From JAFKKF01 sp035651055 (GTDB lineage: Bacteria; Pseudomonadota; Alphaproteobacteria; Rhizobiales; Kaistiaceae): DNA of 56,601 nt. The DNA lies in contig DASRGK010000138.1 of the NCBI GenBank assembly GCA_035651055.1, positions 1 to 56,601 of the forward strand, written 5' to 3'. Below the pieces are notes generated by a model that was not told the origin of the DNA, did not search any database, and saw nothing but the letters and a program-made list of their open reading frames with translations. The position numbers and the translations under genes are program-made. Shown piece by piece: positions 8,777-16,597 of this stretch; within the stretch, counting starts at the first letter, position 1, and every line of letters starts with the position of its first letter.

Positions 8777-10036
8777 ATGAATTTGCGGCATAAACTGATG
8801 GGAGCCGCGGCTGCCATCGCGATCGGCATGGTGCCGCTCGCGGCGAGCGCGGCCGAGCTGACGTTCTTCCACACCTGGTCGAACGAAAGCGAAATCTCGG
8901 CGCTGAACGCGATCCTCAAGCCGTTCGAGGCGATGGGCAACACCGTCAAGACCGCCTCGGTGCCGCACGAGACCGCCGGCGAAAGCCCGCTCACGGCGCT
9001 GATCGTCGCCGGGACCCCGCCGAACCTCTTCATCGCGGCGGACGCGGGCACCTTCCGCGACCTGCGCGACAAGGGCATGGGCCAGGAAGTCGGCACGCTC
9101 TTCGACAAGATCGGCGCGACCAAGGCCTTCCCGGACGCGGTCAAGAAAGCGATCACCATCGACGGCGAAATCCGCAAGATCCCGGTCGCGGTCCATCTCG
9201 ACGGCATGGTCTATTACAACAAGAAGGTCGCCGAGGAAGCCGGCATCGATCCGGCGAAGTGGACCTCGCTCGACGACATGTGGGCGGACGAGGCCAAGGT
9301 CGAGAAGATCGGCAAGACCTTCATCGCCATCGGCGGCAACACCTTCCAGGCGGGCTACACGTTCCATGCCCTGCTCGCCGCCAATGCCGGCGCCGACGTC
9401 TATAACCGCTTCTACGCGGTCAAGGACGGCAAGATCGACAAGACCGTCCTCGACGACCCGGCGGTGCTCTCGACGATCAAGCTGTTCCGCAGGATCGCGG
9501 CGCAGACCGACAAGGGCTGGGTCAACCGCGCCTGGAACGACACGACCAACACCGTGATCGACGGCAAGGCGCTCCTCCAGATCCACGGCGACTGGATGAA
9601 GGGTGTGTGGAAAGGCGTCGGCAAGAAGCCGGGCGTCGACTTCGGCTGCATCAACATTCCGGGCGCCAAGGCCGTCTCGGTCACGGTCGACTCGTTCGGC
9701 ATCCTCGGCGGCGTCGCGCCGGACATCCTGAAGGCGGAAGAGGACTTCGCCGCGCTCACCGTCGACCCGAAGGTCAACGCCGAGTTCGCCTTCCACAAGG
9801 GCTCGAGCCCGGTCCGCACGGACGTGCCGACCGACAAGCTCGACGAGTGCAACATGCTCGTGCTCGAGAACCTGAAGAAGCCCGGCTTCGGCGTCGAGAA
9901 CCCGTTCTACATCTCGGACACCGACTGGATTAACTCGGTGTGGAACGTCATGTTCACCGCCCAGGGCGACCCGAACATGACCGACCAGCAGGTCGTCGAC
10001 AAGCTGAAGTCGGAATACGAGGCGGTCTTCGAATAG
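8777..10036 (+). CDS. Sugar ABC transporter substrate-binding protein (GtsA-like)
   Basis: A 419-residue periplasmic binding protein of cluster 1 (extracellular solute-binding family 1). The ATG at 8777 has AAAGGGAGAG just upstream and starts a signal peptide cut near AASA-AEL. The mature start ELTFFHTWSNESE and later blocks (HLDGMVYYNKKV, QIHGDWMKGVW, DSFGILGG) are like glucose/mannose-binding GtsA. A frame extended upstream would overlap the ATPase gene and is rejected. It is followed by a strong terminator, so it is the last gene of the primary operon. Confidence 0.93.
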   Translation: MNLRHKLMGAAAAIAIGMVPLAASAAELTFFHTWSNESEISALNAILKPFEAMGNTVKTASVPHETAGESPLTALIVAGTPPNLFIAADAGTFRDLRDKGMGQEVGTLFDKIGATKAFPDAVKKAITIDGEIRKIPVAVHLDGMVYYNKKVAEEAGIDPAKWTSLDDMWADEAKVEKIGKTFIAIGGNTFQAGYTFHALLAANAGADVYNRFYAVKDGKIDKTVLDDPAVLSTIKLFRRIAAQTDKGWVNRAWNDTTNTVIDGKALLQIHGDWMKGVWKGVGKKPGVDFGCINIPGAKAVSVTVDSFGILGGVAPDILKAEEDFAALTVDPKVNAEFAFHKGSSPVRTDVPTDKLDECNMLVLENLKKPGFGVENPFYISDTDWINSVWNVMFTAQGDPNMTDQQVVDKLKSEYEAVFE

Positions 10037-10063
10037 GCCCGCCATCGCCGGCGGAACAAAACG

Positions 10064-10090
10064 AAGGGGCGGCCCCGTGCCGCCTCTTTT
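10064..10090 (+). terminator. Rho-independent terminator after the binding-protein gene
   Basis: A ten-pair stem (10064-10073 with 10079-10088, one G-T pair) around a five-base loop CCCGT is followed by a run of T (TCTTTT). It separates the importer operon from the VOC/isomerase genes, which then depend on read-through or a promoter I could not see. Confidence 0.75.
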
Positions 10091-10115
10091 CACCTGACAG
10101 TCCGTGGAATTGCCA

Positions 10116-10607
10116 ATGCCCGCCGCCACCGCCTTCGACGACAGGATCGTCTTCCAGGTCGCCTTCGTCACCAACGACATCGAGAAGACGAAGGCGTGGT
10201 GCGCGGAATTCTTCGGCATAGCGCCGCCGCCGACCATCGTCACCGACGCGCGCGACCGCGCCGAGACCGAGTATCTCGGGGCGCCGTCCGGGGCCCGCGC
10301 CAAGCTCGCCTTCTTCGAGTTCGGCAACACCACGCTTGAGCTGATCGAGCCCGACGGAGAGCCCAGCTGCTGGCGCGAATTCCTCGACCGGAACGGTCCC
10401 GGCTTCCACCATTTTGCATTCAAGATCAGAGGGATGAAGGAGAAGATCGCGACCTTCGCGCAGGCGGGAATTCCGCTTCTGCAGAGCGGGGAATTCACCG
10501 GCGGCCGTTATGCCTATATCGATACCGAGCCGCATCTCGGCGCGTTGATCGAACTGCTCGAATTCGACAACGAGATCGAGGCGCCAGCGAAGTCCGTCAA
10601 CCCGTAA
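10116..10607 (+). CDS. VOC-family (glyoxalase-like) protein
   Basis: A 163-residue vicinal-oxygen-chelate protein with two beta-alpha-beta-beta-beta modules (VFQVAFVTNDIEKTKAW; GFHHFAFKIRGMKEKIATF). Possible metal ligands are a histidine in PGFHHFAF and a glutamate in ALIELLEF; the first module has Q where many members have H. The pattern is closest to methylmalonyl-CoA-epimerase-like VOC proteins, but the neighbours suggest a role on a sugar derivative. A GTG at 10104 is an alternative start. It lies 17 bases before the TIM-barrel gene and is probably co-transcribed with it. Confidence 0.8.
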   Translation: MPAATAFDDRIVFQVAFVTNDIEKTKAWCAEFFGIAPPPTIVTDARDRAETEYLGAPSGARAKLAFFEFGNTTLELIEPDGEPSCWREFLDRNGPGFHHFAFKIRGMKEKIATFAQAGIPLLQSGEFTGGRYAYIDTEPHLGALIELLEFDNEIEAPAKSVNP

Positions 10608-10624
10608 CCCTCGACAGGCCGAGA

Positions 10625-11392
10625 ATGAAACCGTCCCGCCTCTGCTTCGCGCTCTACTCCTCCCGCAATTTCTGGCCGCTCGAACCGCAGCTCGGCGTGC
10701 TGAAGGAGATGGGCTACGACTCGGTCGAGCCTTGGTGGCCGGCCTACGGCGACGATCCGAAGGCGTTCCGCAAGATGGTCGACGCCGCCGGCCTCGCCGC
10801 GCCGGTCGCGCACATGTCGGTCGCCGGGATCGTCAACGAGACGGAGCGCTTCATCGACATCGCCGGGACGATCGGCGCGACGCTGATGGTCTGCCCGTGG
10901 CTGCCGCCCGACGAGCGCGGCACGACGGCGGACGACTGGAAGCGGCTCGGCGCCGCGATCGCGAAGGCCGGCGCCAAGGCGAGAGAGGCCGGCAGGAAGG
11001 TGCTCTGGCACAACCACGACTTCGAGTATTCCAGACTGCCCGACGGATCGCGGCCGATCGACCACCTGCTTGCCGCCGCCGGCGACGAGGTCGGCTTCGA
11101 GATCGACTGCGCCTGGGTGGTGCGCGGCGGCGCCGATGTCGCCGCGGAACTGACGCGCTACGGCCGGCGCATCGACGCGATCCAGGTGAAGGACACCGCG
11201 CCGCCCGGCACCAGGGCCGAGGAGGGCTGGGTCGCGACCGGCGACGGCATCGTGCCCTGGAAGGAAATCTGGCCGCTGTTTGCGCGGACGAACTCCGACC
11301 TGATCATCATGGAACACGACAATCCCGCCGACTGGCAGAAATTCGCCCGGCGGTCGCTCGACTACGCGAGGAAGATGCAGGCGGCCGACTGA
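10625..11392 (+). CDS. TIM-barrel sugar phosphate isomerase/epimerase family protein
   Basis: A 255-residue AP-endonuclease-2-like TIM barrel (IolE/IolI/YcjR superfamily). Metal and substrate ligands of the family are visible: KVLWHNHDFEY, GFEIDCAWVVRGG, IQVKDTAP and LIIMEHDNP. Members isomerise or epimerise sugars, keto-inositols or 3-keto-glycosides; the specificity cannot be read from sequence. It sits between two VOC genes and downstream of a sugar importer, pointing to catabolism of the imported compound. Confidence 0.85.
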   Translation: MKPSRLCFALYSSRNFWPLEPQLGVLKEMGYDSVEPWWPAYGDDPKAFRKMVDAAGLAAPVAHMSVAGIVNETERFIDIAGTIGATLMVCPWLPPDERGTTADDWKRLGAAIAKAGAKAREAGRKVLWHNHDFEYSRLPDGSRPIDHLLAAAGDEVGFEIDCAWVVRGGADVAAELTRYGRRIDAIQVKDTAPPGTRAEEGWVATGDGIVPWKEIWPLFARTNSDLIIMEHDNPADWQKFARRSLDYARKMQAAD

Positions 11393-11425
11393 GCGCGCCT
11401 TGCCAACAGCCAACGGGGAAGCGAC

Positions 11426-11890
11426 GTGCAAATTTTCGAGAATCTCGGCCACATGGCGTTCAAGGTGAAGGACCTCGACGCCTCGATCGCCTTCTACGAG
11501 AAGCTGGGCTTCCCGGAGTTCCTGCGCCTCCTCAACGAGAAGAACGAGCCGTGGATCGTCTATATGCGGATCACGGACGACTGCTACATCGAGCTGTTCC
11601 CCAAGGGCGTCGGCGACCATGTTCCGGAGGCCGACCGGGTCGGCGTCACGCACTGGTGCCTGACGGTGAAGGACATCGACGAGGCCGAGAAGCGGCTTAA
11701 GGCGAACGGCATCGCGCTCAGCCGTCCGCGGAAGGAGGGCCGCGGCGTCGACCGCAACCGGGGCATGTGGATCGAGGACCCGGACGGCCACCGGATCGAG
11801 ATCATGGAAATGGCGCCGAACTGCCTGCAGTATGAGGCGATCGCCGCGCTGAAGGCCGGCCGGCCGAAAATGGCTGTGAAAACCGCCTAG
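11426..11890 (+). CDS. VOC-family (glyoxalase I-like) protein
   Basis: A 154-residue VOC protein starting at a GTG with GGGGAAG upstream. Four candidate metal ligands occur in canonical places: H in LGHMAFKV, E in DCYIELFPKG, H in GVTHWCLTV and E in HRIEIMEM. That is the glyoxalase I arrangement, so a metal-dependent isomerase or lyase is likely. It is the last gene of the plus-strand run. A short stem CACTG-TTTC-CAGTG lies shortly after the stop but is too weak to call a terminator. Confidence 0.82.
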   Translation: MQIFENLGHMAFKVKDLDASIAFYEKLGFPEFLRLLNEKNEPWIVYMRITDDCYIELFPKGVGDHVPEADRVGVTHWCLTVKDIDEAEKRLKANGIALSRPRKEGRGVDRNRGMWIEDPDGHRIEIMEMAPNCLQYEAIAALKAGRPKMAVKTA

Positions 11891-11961
11891 GCCGACAGCG
11901 AATCCACCACTGTTTCCAGTGCTTTAGCGGCGAGAGTCGGGCCGGCGCGGACGGTCTTACC

Positions 11962-11993
11962 CTGTCGACAGATTGCATGCGGACGGATATAAG
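11962..11993 (+). promoter_or_regulatory. Candidate promoter and operator of the hypD-like gene
   Basis: TCGACA (11965-11970), a 17-base spacer and TATAAG (11988-11993) each match consensus at 5 of 6. The -35 is embedded in the perfect 10-base palindrome CTGTCGACAG (11962-11971), whose TGT..ACA core would suit a GntR-family dimer. The GntR gene at 14243-14974 is the obvious candidate. Confidence 0.45.
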
Positions 11994-12028
11994 GCGCCCG
12001 GTCGTTCACAGGACGAATGAGGCGGGAC

Positions 12029-12940
12029 ATGCTCAACGCCTGGCGCGGCGTCTATTCGGCGATCACCACCAAGCTCGATCCGTCCGAGGAGGTCGACCTC
12101 GCGGCCGTCCGCGCCGACGTGAGGTTCCAGATCGATGGCGGTGTCCACGGCATCGTCTGCTGCGGTTCGCTGGGCGAGGCCTCGACGCTCTCCGCCGACG
12201 AGAAGATCGCGATCGCGCAGGCGGTCAAGGAGGAGGCGGCGGGCCGGGTTCCGGTCATCCTCACCATCGCCGAGGATTCGACGCGCGCCGCCGCCAGGCT
12301 CGCCGAGCGCGCCGCCGCGCTCGACCTCGACGGGCTGATGGTCCTGCCGGCGATGCGCTACGTCTCGACGCCGCGCGAGACCATCCGGCATTTCCGCACG
12401 CTTGCCCGGGCGAGCGACCTCGGCATCATGGTCTACAACAACCCTGTCGCCTATTCGGTCGACATCACCCCGCCGATGTTCGCCGAGATCGCCGACGAGA
12501 AGCGCTTCGTCGCGATCAAGGAATCCTCCGCGGACATCCGCCGGATCAGCGACATCGTCAACCTCGTCGGCGACCGCTACGCGATCTTCACCGGCGTCGA
12601 CGACCTCGCGCTGGAGAGCCTCGTGCTGGGCGCGGTCGGCTGGGTGGCGGGCCTCGTCTGCGCCTTCCCGAAGGAGACGGTGGCGATCCACGACCTCGTC
12701 AACGCCGGCCGCCTCAAGGAGGCCCGCGAGATCTACCGCTGGTTCATGCCGCTCCTCCACCTCGACGTCTCGCATCGCTTCGTCCAGAACATCAAGGTGG
12801 TCGAGCAAATGGTGCGCGGCACGGCGACGACGGTGCGGGCGCCGCGCCTCGAACTCGAAGGCGAGGAACTGGCACGGGTGAAGTCGCTGGTCGCCGCGGC
12901 GATGAAGAACCGGCCGAACCTGGCGCAATACGGGTTCTAG
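12029..12940 (+). CDS. hypD: DHDPS-family lyase/deaminase, probable 1-pyrroline-4-hydroxy-2-carboxylate deaminase
   Basis: A 303-residue class I aldolase of the dihydrodipicolinate synthase/N-acetylneuraminate lyase family. The Schiff-base lysine is K164 (FVAIKESSADI) and the catalytic tyrosine Y136 (MVYNNP). The ATG at 12029 is preferred because GAGG lies six bases upstream; an in-frame ATG at 12017 is possible. The family covers many reactions. The opposed hydroxyproline epimerase and its GntR regulator suggest the deaminase that turns pyrroline-hydroxycarboxylate into 2-oxoglutarate semialdehyde. The D-hydroxyproline dehydrogenase and semialdehyde dehydrogenase of that route are not in the window. 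Confidence 0.8.
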   Translation: MLNAWRGVYSAITTKLDPSEEVDLAAVRADVRFQIDGGVHGIVCCGSLGEASTLSADEKIAIAQAVKEEAAGRVPVILTIAEDSTRAAARLAERAAALDLDGLMVLPAMRYVSTPRETIRHFRTLARASDLGIMVYNNPVAYSVDITPPMFAEIADEKRFVAIKESSADIRRISDIVNLVGDRYAIFTGVDDLALESLVLGAVGWVAGLVCAFPKETVAIHDLVNAGRLKEAREIYRWFMPLLHLDVSHRFVQNIKVVEQMVRGTATTVRAPRLELEGEELARVKSLVAAAMKNRPNLAQYGF

Positions 12941-12952
12941 GAAGCACAAGCG

Positions 12953-13107
12953 TCCTCATGGTGAGGAGCTCACCGCGCGAGCGGTGAGCCTCGAACCACG
13001 CACCGGTCGGGCGGGGCGAGGTTGGCCCTTTGGCAAACCTCAGCGAAGCGGCTACGGCCCGTGGTTCGAGGCTCGACGCTATCGCGTCGAGCACCTCACC
13101 ATGAGGA
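12953..13107. repeat. REP-like inverted repeat pair with hairpin arms
   Basis: Two 48-base arms (12953-13000 and 13060-13107) are inverted copies. Their outer 14 bases and inner 15 bases are identical after inversion. The middle of each arm is a perfect nine-pair hairpin whose sequence differs between arms: GCTCACCGC/GCGGTGAGC on the left, GCTCGACGC/GCGTCGAGC on the right. The structure is therefore kept while bases changed in compensating pairs. The element lies between convergent genes and could also stop transcription from both sides. Confidence 0.85.
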
Positions 13108-13125
13108 TGGTAAGTGAGATACCGT

Positions 13126-13245
13126 TCACCCGGAGCCTGAACGCACTGCACGCTCAGTCCGCGCCGCAGGTGGCCTTGCCGGCGAGGGCGGTTTCCTCGC
13201 CATCGCGGACGCGGCGAGAACGAATGCCGCGGCGGCGAGGCGCAT
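13126..13245 (-). CDS. Mini-ORF coupled to hypE, signal-peptide-like (possible frameshifted remnant)
   Basis: The hypE stop codon and this ATG share bases (TGATG), so re-initiation is plausible. The 39 residues begin MRLAAAAFVLAASAMA, a good signal peptide, then become RKPPSPARPPAARTERAVRSGSG, which looks like out-of-frame sequence. One frame over, the same bases read RDGEETALAGKATCGAD followed by a stop at 13156, which looks like genuine protein. A small secreted cysteine-containing protein damaged by a small deletion fits best. It could also be non-coding. Confidence 0.3.
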   Translation of the reverse strand: MRLAAAAFVLAASAMARKPPSPARPPAARTERAVRSGSG

Positions 13246-14246
13246 CAAAGGACCGAGAAGCCCTTCACGAAGGGATCGCGGTCGTCGAGCCAGATCGTGT
13301 TGTGGCCGGTGATCCATGCCTGGCCGGCGATCGAGGGAACGATCGCCTTGTAGTCGCCGACCTTCGCCTCGGCCTCGACGCGCCCGTAGAACAGGCTGCC
13401 GATGATCGACTCGTGGATGAAGTCGTCGCCGACGCCAAGCTCGCCCTTCGCCGCCTTCTGCGCCATGCGCGCCGACGTGCCGGTGCCACAGGGCGAGCGG
13501 TCGATCGCCTTCTCGCCGTAGAAGACGGCGTTGCGGGCATGGGCCTGCGGGTTGTGCGCCGCGCCCGCCCAGAGCACGTGGCGGAGCCCCGTGATCGTCG
13601 CGTTCTCGGGGTGGACGAACGTGTACTTCTCGTTGACGAGCCGCCGGACGATCGGCGACAGGCGCTGGATCTCGCCGGCGGAGACGCTGTCGAGCCCGGC
13701 ATAGCCCGCCTGCGGCTCGATGATCGCGTAGAAATTGCCGCCATAGGCGACATCGAAGACGAGCCGGCCGAGCCCGGGCACGTCGATGTCGAGGCCGGTC
13801 CGGTAGAGGAAGGACGGGACGTTGCGGATGCGCACGTTGATGACGTTGCCGTGGTTGTCGCGCGTGTATTCGGCGTCCACGATGCCGGCGGGAACTTCGA
13901 GGCGGAGCTTTCCCTCCTCCCTCGGCGTCACCAGCCCTTCCTCGATGAGGACGGTGACGGTGCCGATGGTGCCGTGGCCGCACATCGGCAGGCAGCCGCT
14001 CGTCTCGATGAAGAGGATGGCGGCGTCGCTGTCCTCGCGCATCGGCTCGTAGAGGATCGAGCCGGACATCACGTCGTGGCCGCGCGGCTCGAACATCAGG
14101 CCGGTGCGGATCCAGTCGAAGTCGCGCGCGAAATGCTGGCGCTTCTCGCTCATCGTCGCGCCCTTGAGCGGCGGGCCGCCGCCGGCGACGACGCGGACCG
14201 GATTTCCGGCGGTGTGGGCGTCGATGCAGAAGAAGGTCTTCTTCAT
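13245..14246 (-). CDS. hypE: 4-hydroxyproline 2-epimerase (proline racemase family)
   Basis: A 333-residue member of the proline racemase superfamily that interconverts trans-4-hydroxy-L-proline and cis-4-hydroxy-D-proline by a two-base mechanism. Both catalytic cysteines are present: C89 in MCGHGTIG and C253 in RSPCGTGTSARMA. This favours an epimerase over trans-3-hydroxyproline dehydratase, where the second cysteine is replaced. Its ATG overlaps the stop of the GntR gene (ATGA). It is the last full-length gene of the rfbACB-gntR-hypE chain on the minus strand and faces the hypD-like gene. Confidence 0.9.
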   Translation of the reverse strand: MKKTFFCIDAHTAGNPVRVVAGGGPPLKGATMSEKRQHFARDFDWIRTGLMFEPRGHDVMSGSILYEPMREDSDAAILFIETSGCLPMCGHGTIGTVTVLIEEGLVTPREEGKLRLEVPAGIVDAEYTRDNHGNVINVRIRNVPSFLYRTGLDIDVPGLGRLVFDVAYGGNFYAIIEPQAGYAGLDSVSAGEIQRLSPIVRRLVNEKYTFVHPENATITGLRHVLWAGAAHNPQAHARNAVFYGEKAIDRSPCGTGTSARMAQKAAKGELGVGDDFIHESIIGSLFYGRVEAEAKVGDYKAIVPSIAGQAWITGHNTIWLDDRDPFVKGFSVL

Positions 14247-14974
14247 GGGCTGAGCCTCAGGTCGCGGCCGATCCCGGTGGCGAGGAAATCCTGCAGGCGC
14301 CGGACGACGCCGCCGGCGTGCTCGCGGGCAAGCCGGTCGGCGAGGTCGGCGTTGCGCTCGCGGATCGCGACGATGATCGCGTCATGCTCGTCGACGAACT
14401 GGCGCGGCAGGCGGTCGTTGTAGGACGAGTAATAGAGACGGGCCAGCCGGCGGCCCTCGTCGAGCAGCCGGTCGAAGAATTCGATGTAGTAGCGGTTGCG
14501 CCCGGCGCGGGCGACGGCGACATGGAAGTCGCGGTTGACGCTGATCATGCCGACGGGGTCGTGGGCAATCACCGAACGGGTGAAGCCGTCCTGCGCCAGC
14601 TGGATCTCGGTGAGATCGGCTTCGGTCCGGTTGAGCGCGGCGAGCCGTGCGGTGACCCGGTACATGAGGCTGAGCGCGTCGAAATAGGGCGGGACGGTCG
14701 CAAAATCGATCGGCGCGACGACGGTGTTGCGGTTGGGGAGGGTGGTGACCAGCTTCTCCGCGGCCAGCCGGACCAGCGCCTCGCGGACGGGAGTGCGCGA
14801 CATGTGGAAACGGCGCGACAGGCTGGTCTCGTCGAGCGCCTCGCCGGGCGCCACGGTCATTTCCAGGATATCGCGCTTCAGCGCCTCGTAGACCGTCTGG
14901 ACGCCATAGCCGCGCGCCTTCGCGCCCTTGCGCTCGCCAGGCCCGGCGGCGGCTTCCCCGACTTCAGATGCCAT
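14243..14974 (-). CDS. GntR-family regulator with FCD domain (probable HypR-like repressor)
   Basis: 243 residues: an N-terminal winged helix (about 25-95, with LSRRFHMSRTPVREALVRLAAEKLV) and a FadR-type all-helical FCD effector domain (about 100-235) with metal-ligand-type positions in RDFHVAVARA and DEHDAIIVAI. Such proteins sense small carboxylates. It overlaps rfbB by 11 bases upstream and hypE by four downstream. Control of hydroxyproline genes is inferred from position; the palindrome at 11962-11971 is a possible target. The first 25 residues are probably disordered. Confidence 0.88.
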   Translation of the reverse strand: MASEVGEAAAGPGERKGAKARGYGVQTVYEALKRDILEMTVAPGEALDETSLSRRFHMSRTPVREALVRLAAEKLVTTLPNRNTVVAPIDFATVPPYFDALSLMYRVTARLAALNRTEADLTEIQLAQDGFTRSVIAHDPVGMISVNRDFHVAVARAGRNRYYIEFFDRLLDEGRRLARLYYSSYNDRLPRQFVDEHDAIIVAIRERNADLADRLAREHAGGVVRRLQDFLATGIGRDLRLSP

Positions 14975-16016
14975 GCGAACCTTCCCCGGCGGTGCGCCCG
15001 GTCAGCGGCCGCCACCAATCTTCGTTTGCGATGTACCACGCGACGGTCTCGTCGAGGGCTTTTTCGAAGTCGCGCTGCGGCCGCCAGCCCATTTCCGCCT
15101 CGACCTTCCCGGGGTCGATGGCGTAGCGGAGGTCGTGCCCGCGGCGGTCGGCGACGAAGGTGATCAGGTCGGCATGCGGGCGGCCGCCGGCGCGGGGTCG
15201 CTTCCGGTCGAGCGCGGCGCAGAGCATCTCGACCACGGCGAGGTTGCTCCGCTCGTTGCGGGCGCCGATATTGTAGCGTTCGCCGACGCGGCCGCGGGTG
15301 AGCACCGCGACCAGCGCGCGGACGTGATCCTCGACGTGTATCCAGTCGCGCACGTTGGCGCCGTCGCCATAGACCGGCAGCGGCTTCTCGGCGAGCGCCG
15401 CGACGATCATCCGCGGGATCAGCTTCTCCGGGAACTGGCGGGGGCCGAAATTGTTCGAGCAGTTCGAGACGATGACCGGCAGTCCGTAGGTGTGGTGCCA
15501 GGCCAGCGCGAAATGATCGGACGCCGCCTTGGAGGCGGCGTAGGGCGAGGACGGCCGGTAGGGCGTGTCCTCGCGGAAAATGCCTCCGTCGAAGGGAAGG
15601 TCGCCATAGACCTCGTCCGTCGAGACGTGGTGGAAGCGGAACCGCTCCCGGCGCTCCTCGGGCAGCTCCTCGAAATAGAGCCGCGCCGCTTCGAGGAGCG
15701 CGAAGGTGCCGACCACATTGCTGTGGACGAAAGCCGCCGGGCCGGCAATCGAGCGGTCCACGTGGCTTTCGGCGGCGAGGTGGAGGATGGCGTCGACCCG
15801 TTCCGCGCGGAGAATATCCAGAACCCGCTCCGTGTCGGCAATGTCATACTTAACAAAGAGATAACGGTCTGAGTTCGCAATCGGCTTCAAGGAGTCGAGG
15901 TTCGCGGAATAGGTGAGCTTGTCGAGGTTGACGACCGAATGCGCCGTTTCACCGATCAGATGGCGGCAGACCGCCGATCCGATGAATCCCGCGCCGCCGG
16001 TCACCATGATTTTCAC
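14964..16016 (-). CDS. rfbB: dTDP-glucose 4,6-dehydratase
   Basis: A 350-residue extended short-chain dehydratase that makes dTDP-4-dehydro-6-deoxy-D-glucose. It has the NAD-binding motif TGGAGFIGSAVCRHL at the N-terminus, the catalytic YAASK (SSPYAASKAASDH) and family blocks HLAAESHVDRSI, STDEVYGDL and NNFGPRQFPEKLIPR. The GTG start at 16016 is chosen because GGAGGGG lies five bases upstream and the codon overlaps the rfbC stop (GTGA). An upstream extension would only run through rfbC. Its 3' end overlaps the GntR gene. Confidence 0.93.
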   Translation of the reverse strand: MKIMVTGGAGFIGSAVCRHLIGETAHSVVNLDKLTYSANLDSLKPIANSDRYLFVKYDIADTERVLDILRAERVDAILHLAAESHVDRSIAGPAAFVHSNVVGTFALLEAARLYFEELPEERRERFRFHHVSTDEVYGDLPFDGGIFREDTPYRPSSPYAASKAASDHFALAWHHTYGLPVIVSNCSNNFGPRQFPEKLIPRMIVAALAEKPLPVYGDGANVRDWIHVEDHVRALVAVLTRGRVGERYNIGARNERSNLAVVEMLCAALDRKRPRAGGRPHADLITFVADRRGHDLRYAIDPGKVEAEMGWRPQRDFEKALDETVAWYIANEDWWRPLTGRTAGEGSHGI

Positions 16017-16597
16017 CGCGGCCCCTCCGGTACCCAGGCGAACGGCGTGTCGAGATCGGCGAGAAACGGCAGGCCGAGATCGCGCGGCGACAGGACCGGC
16101 GCCGCGCCGGCGAGCGGCCACGGTATGGCGAGTTGGGGATCGTCGAAGCGGATGCCGCCTTCGCTCTCCGGGACGTAGGGCATATCGACCAGATACTGGA
16201 CGATCGTGTCGGGCGCGAGCGTGAGGAAGCCGTGCGCGAAACCGGCGGGAACGAGGAGCTGGTTGCCTTCCCCGGCGGAGAGGGTCACGGCGACCGAGCG
16301 TCCGAAATGCGGCGAGCCGCGGCGGAGGTCGACCGCGACGTCGAAGGCGGCGCCGGTCACCGCCCAGACGAGCTTCCGCTGGGCATGGGGCGGCCTCTGG
16401 AAGTGCAGACCGCGGAGCGTGTGTGCCGCGCGCGAGAAGGACTGGTTGGCCTGGACGAAATCGGCTGCGAGGCCGGCCGCGGCGAGGGCGCGCCGGCTGT
16501 AGACCTCGGCGAGCCAGCCGCGGCTGTCGGCGAAGCGGCGGGGCGTGATCTCGACGACATCGGGGATGGCGAGCCGCCGGATCGGAGGCGCTCTCAT
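16013..16597 (-). CDS. rfbC: dTDP-4-dehydrorhamnose 3,5-epimerase
   Basis: A 194-residue cupin-fold epimerase. Family blocks are clear: QANQSFSRAAHTLRGLHFQ with the active-site histidine in GLHFQ, KLVWAVTGAAFDVAVDLRRGS, VPAGFAHGFLTL and YVPESEGGIRFDDP. It converts the RfbB product to dTDP-4-dehydro-L-rhamnose. It overlaps rfbA and rfbB by four bases each. The last enzyme for dTDP-L-rhamnose, RfbD, is absent from this cluster. Confidence 0.93.
   Translation of the reverse strand: MRAPPIRRLAIPDVVEITPRRFADSRGWLAEVYSRRALAAAGLAADFVQANQSFSRAAHTLRGLHFQRPPHAQRKLVWAVTGAAFDVAVDLRRGSPHFGRSVAVTLSAGEGNQLLVPAGFAHGFLTLAPDTIVQYLVDMPYVPESEGGIRFDDPQLAIPWPLAGAAPVLSPRDLGLPFLADLDTPFAWVPEGPR

Noticed and set aside
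16017..16121. Longer rfbB starting upstream of 16016
   Set aside because: The extra sequence is the out-of-frame end of rfbC; the GTG at 16016 has a strong ribosome binding site and starts right at the Rossmann motif.
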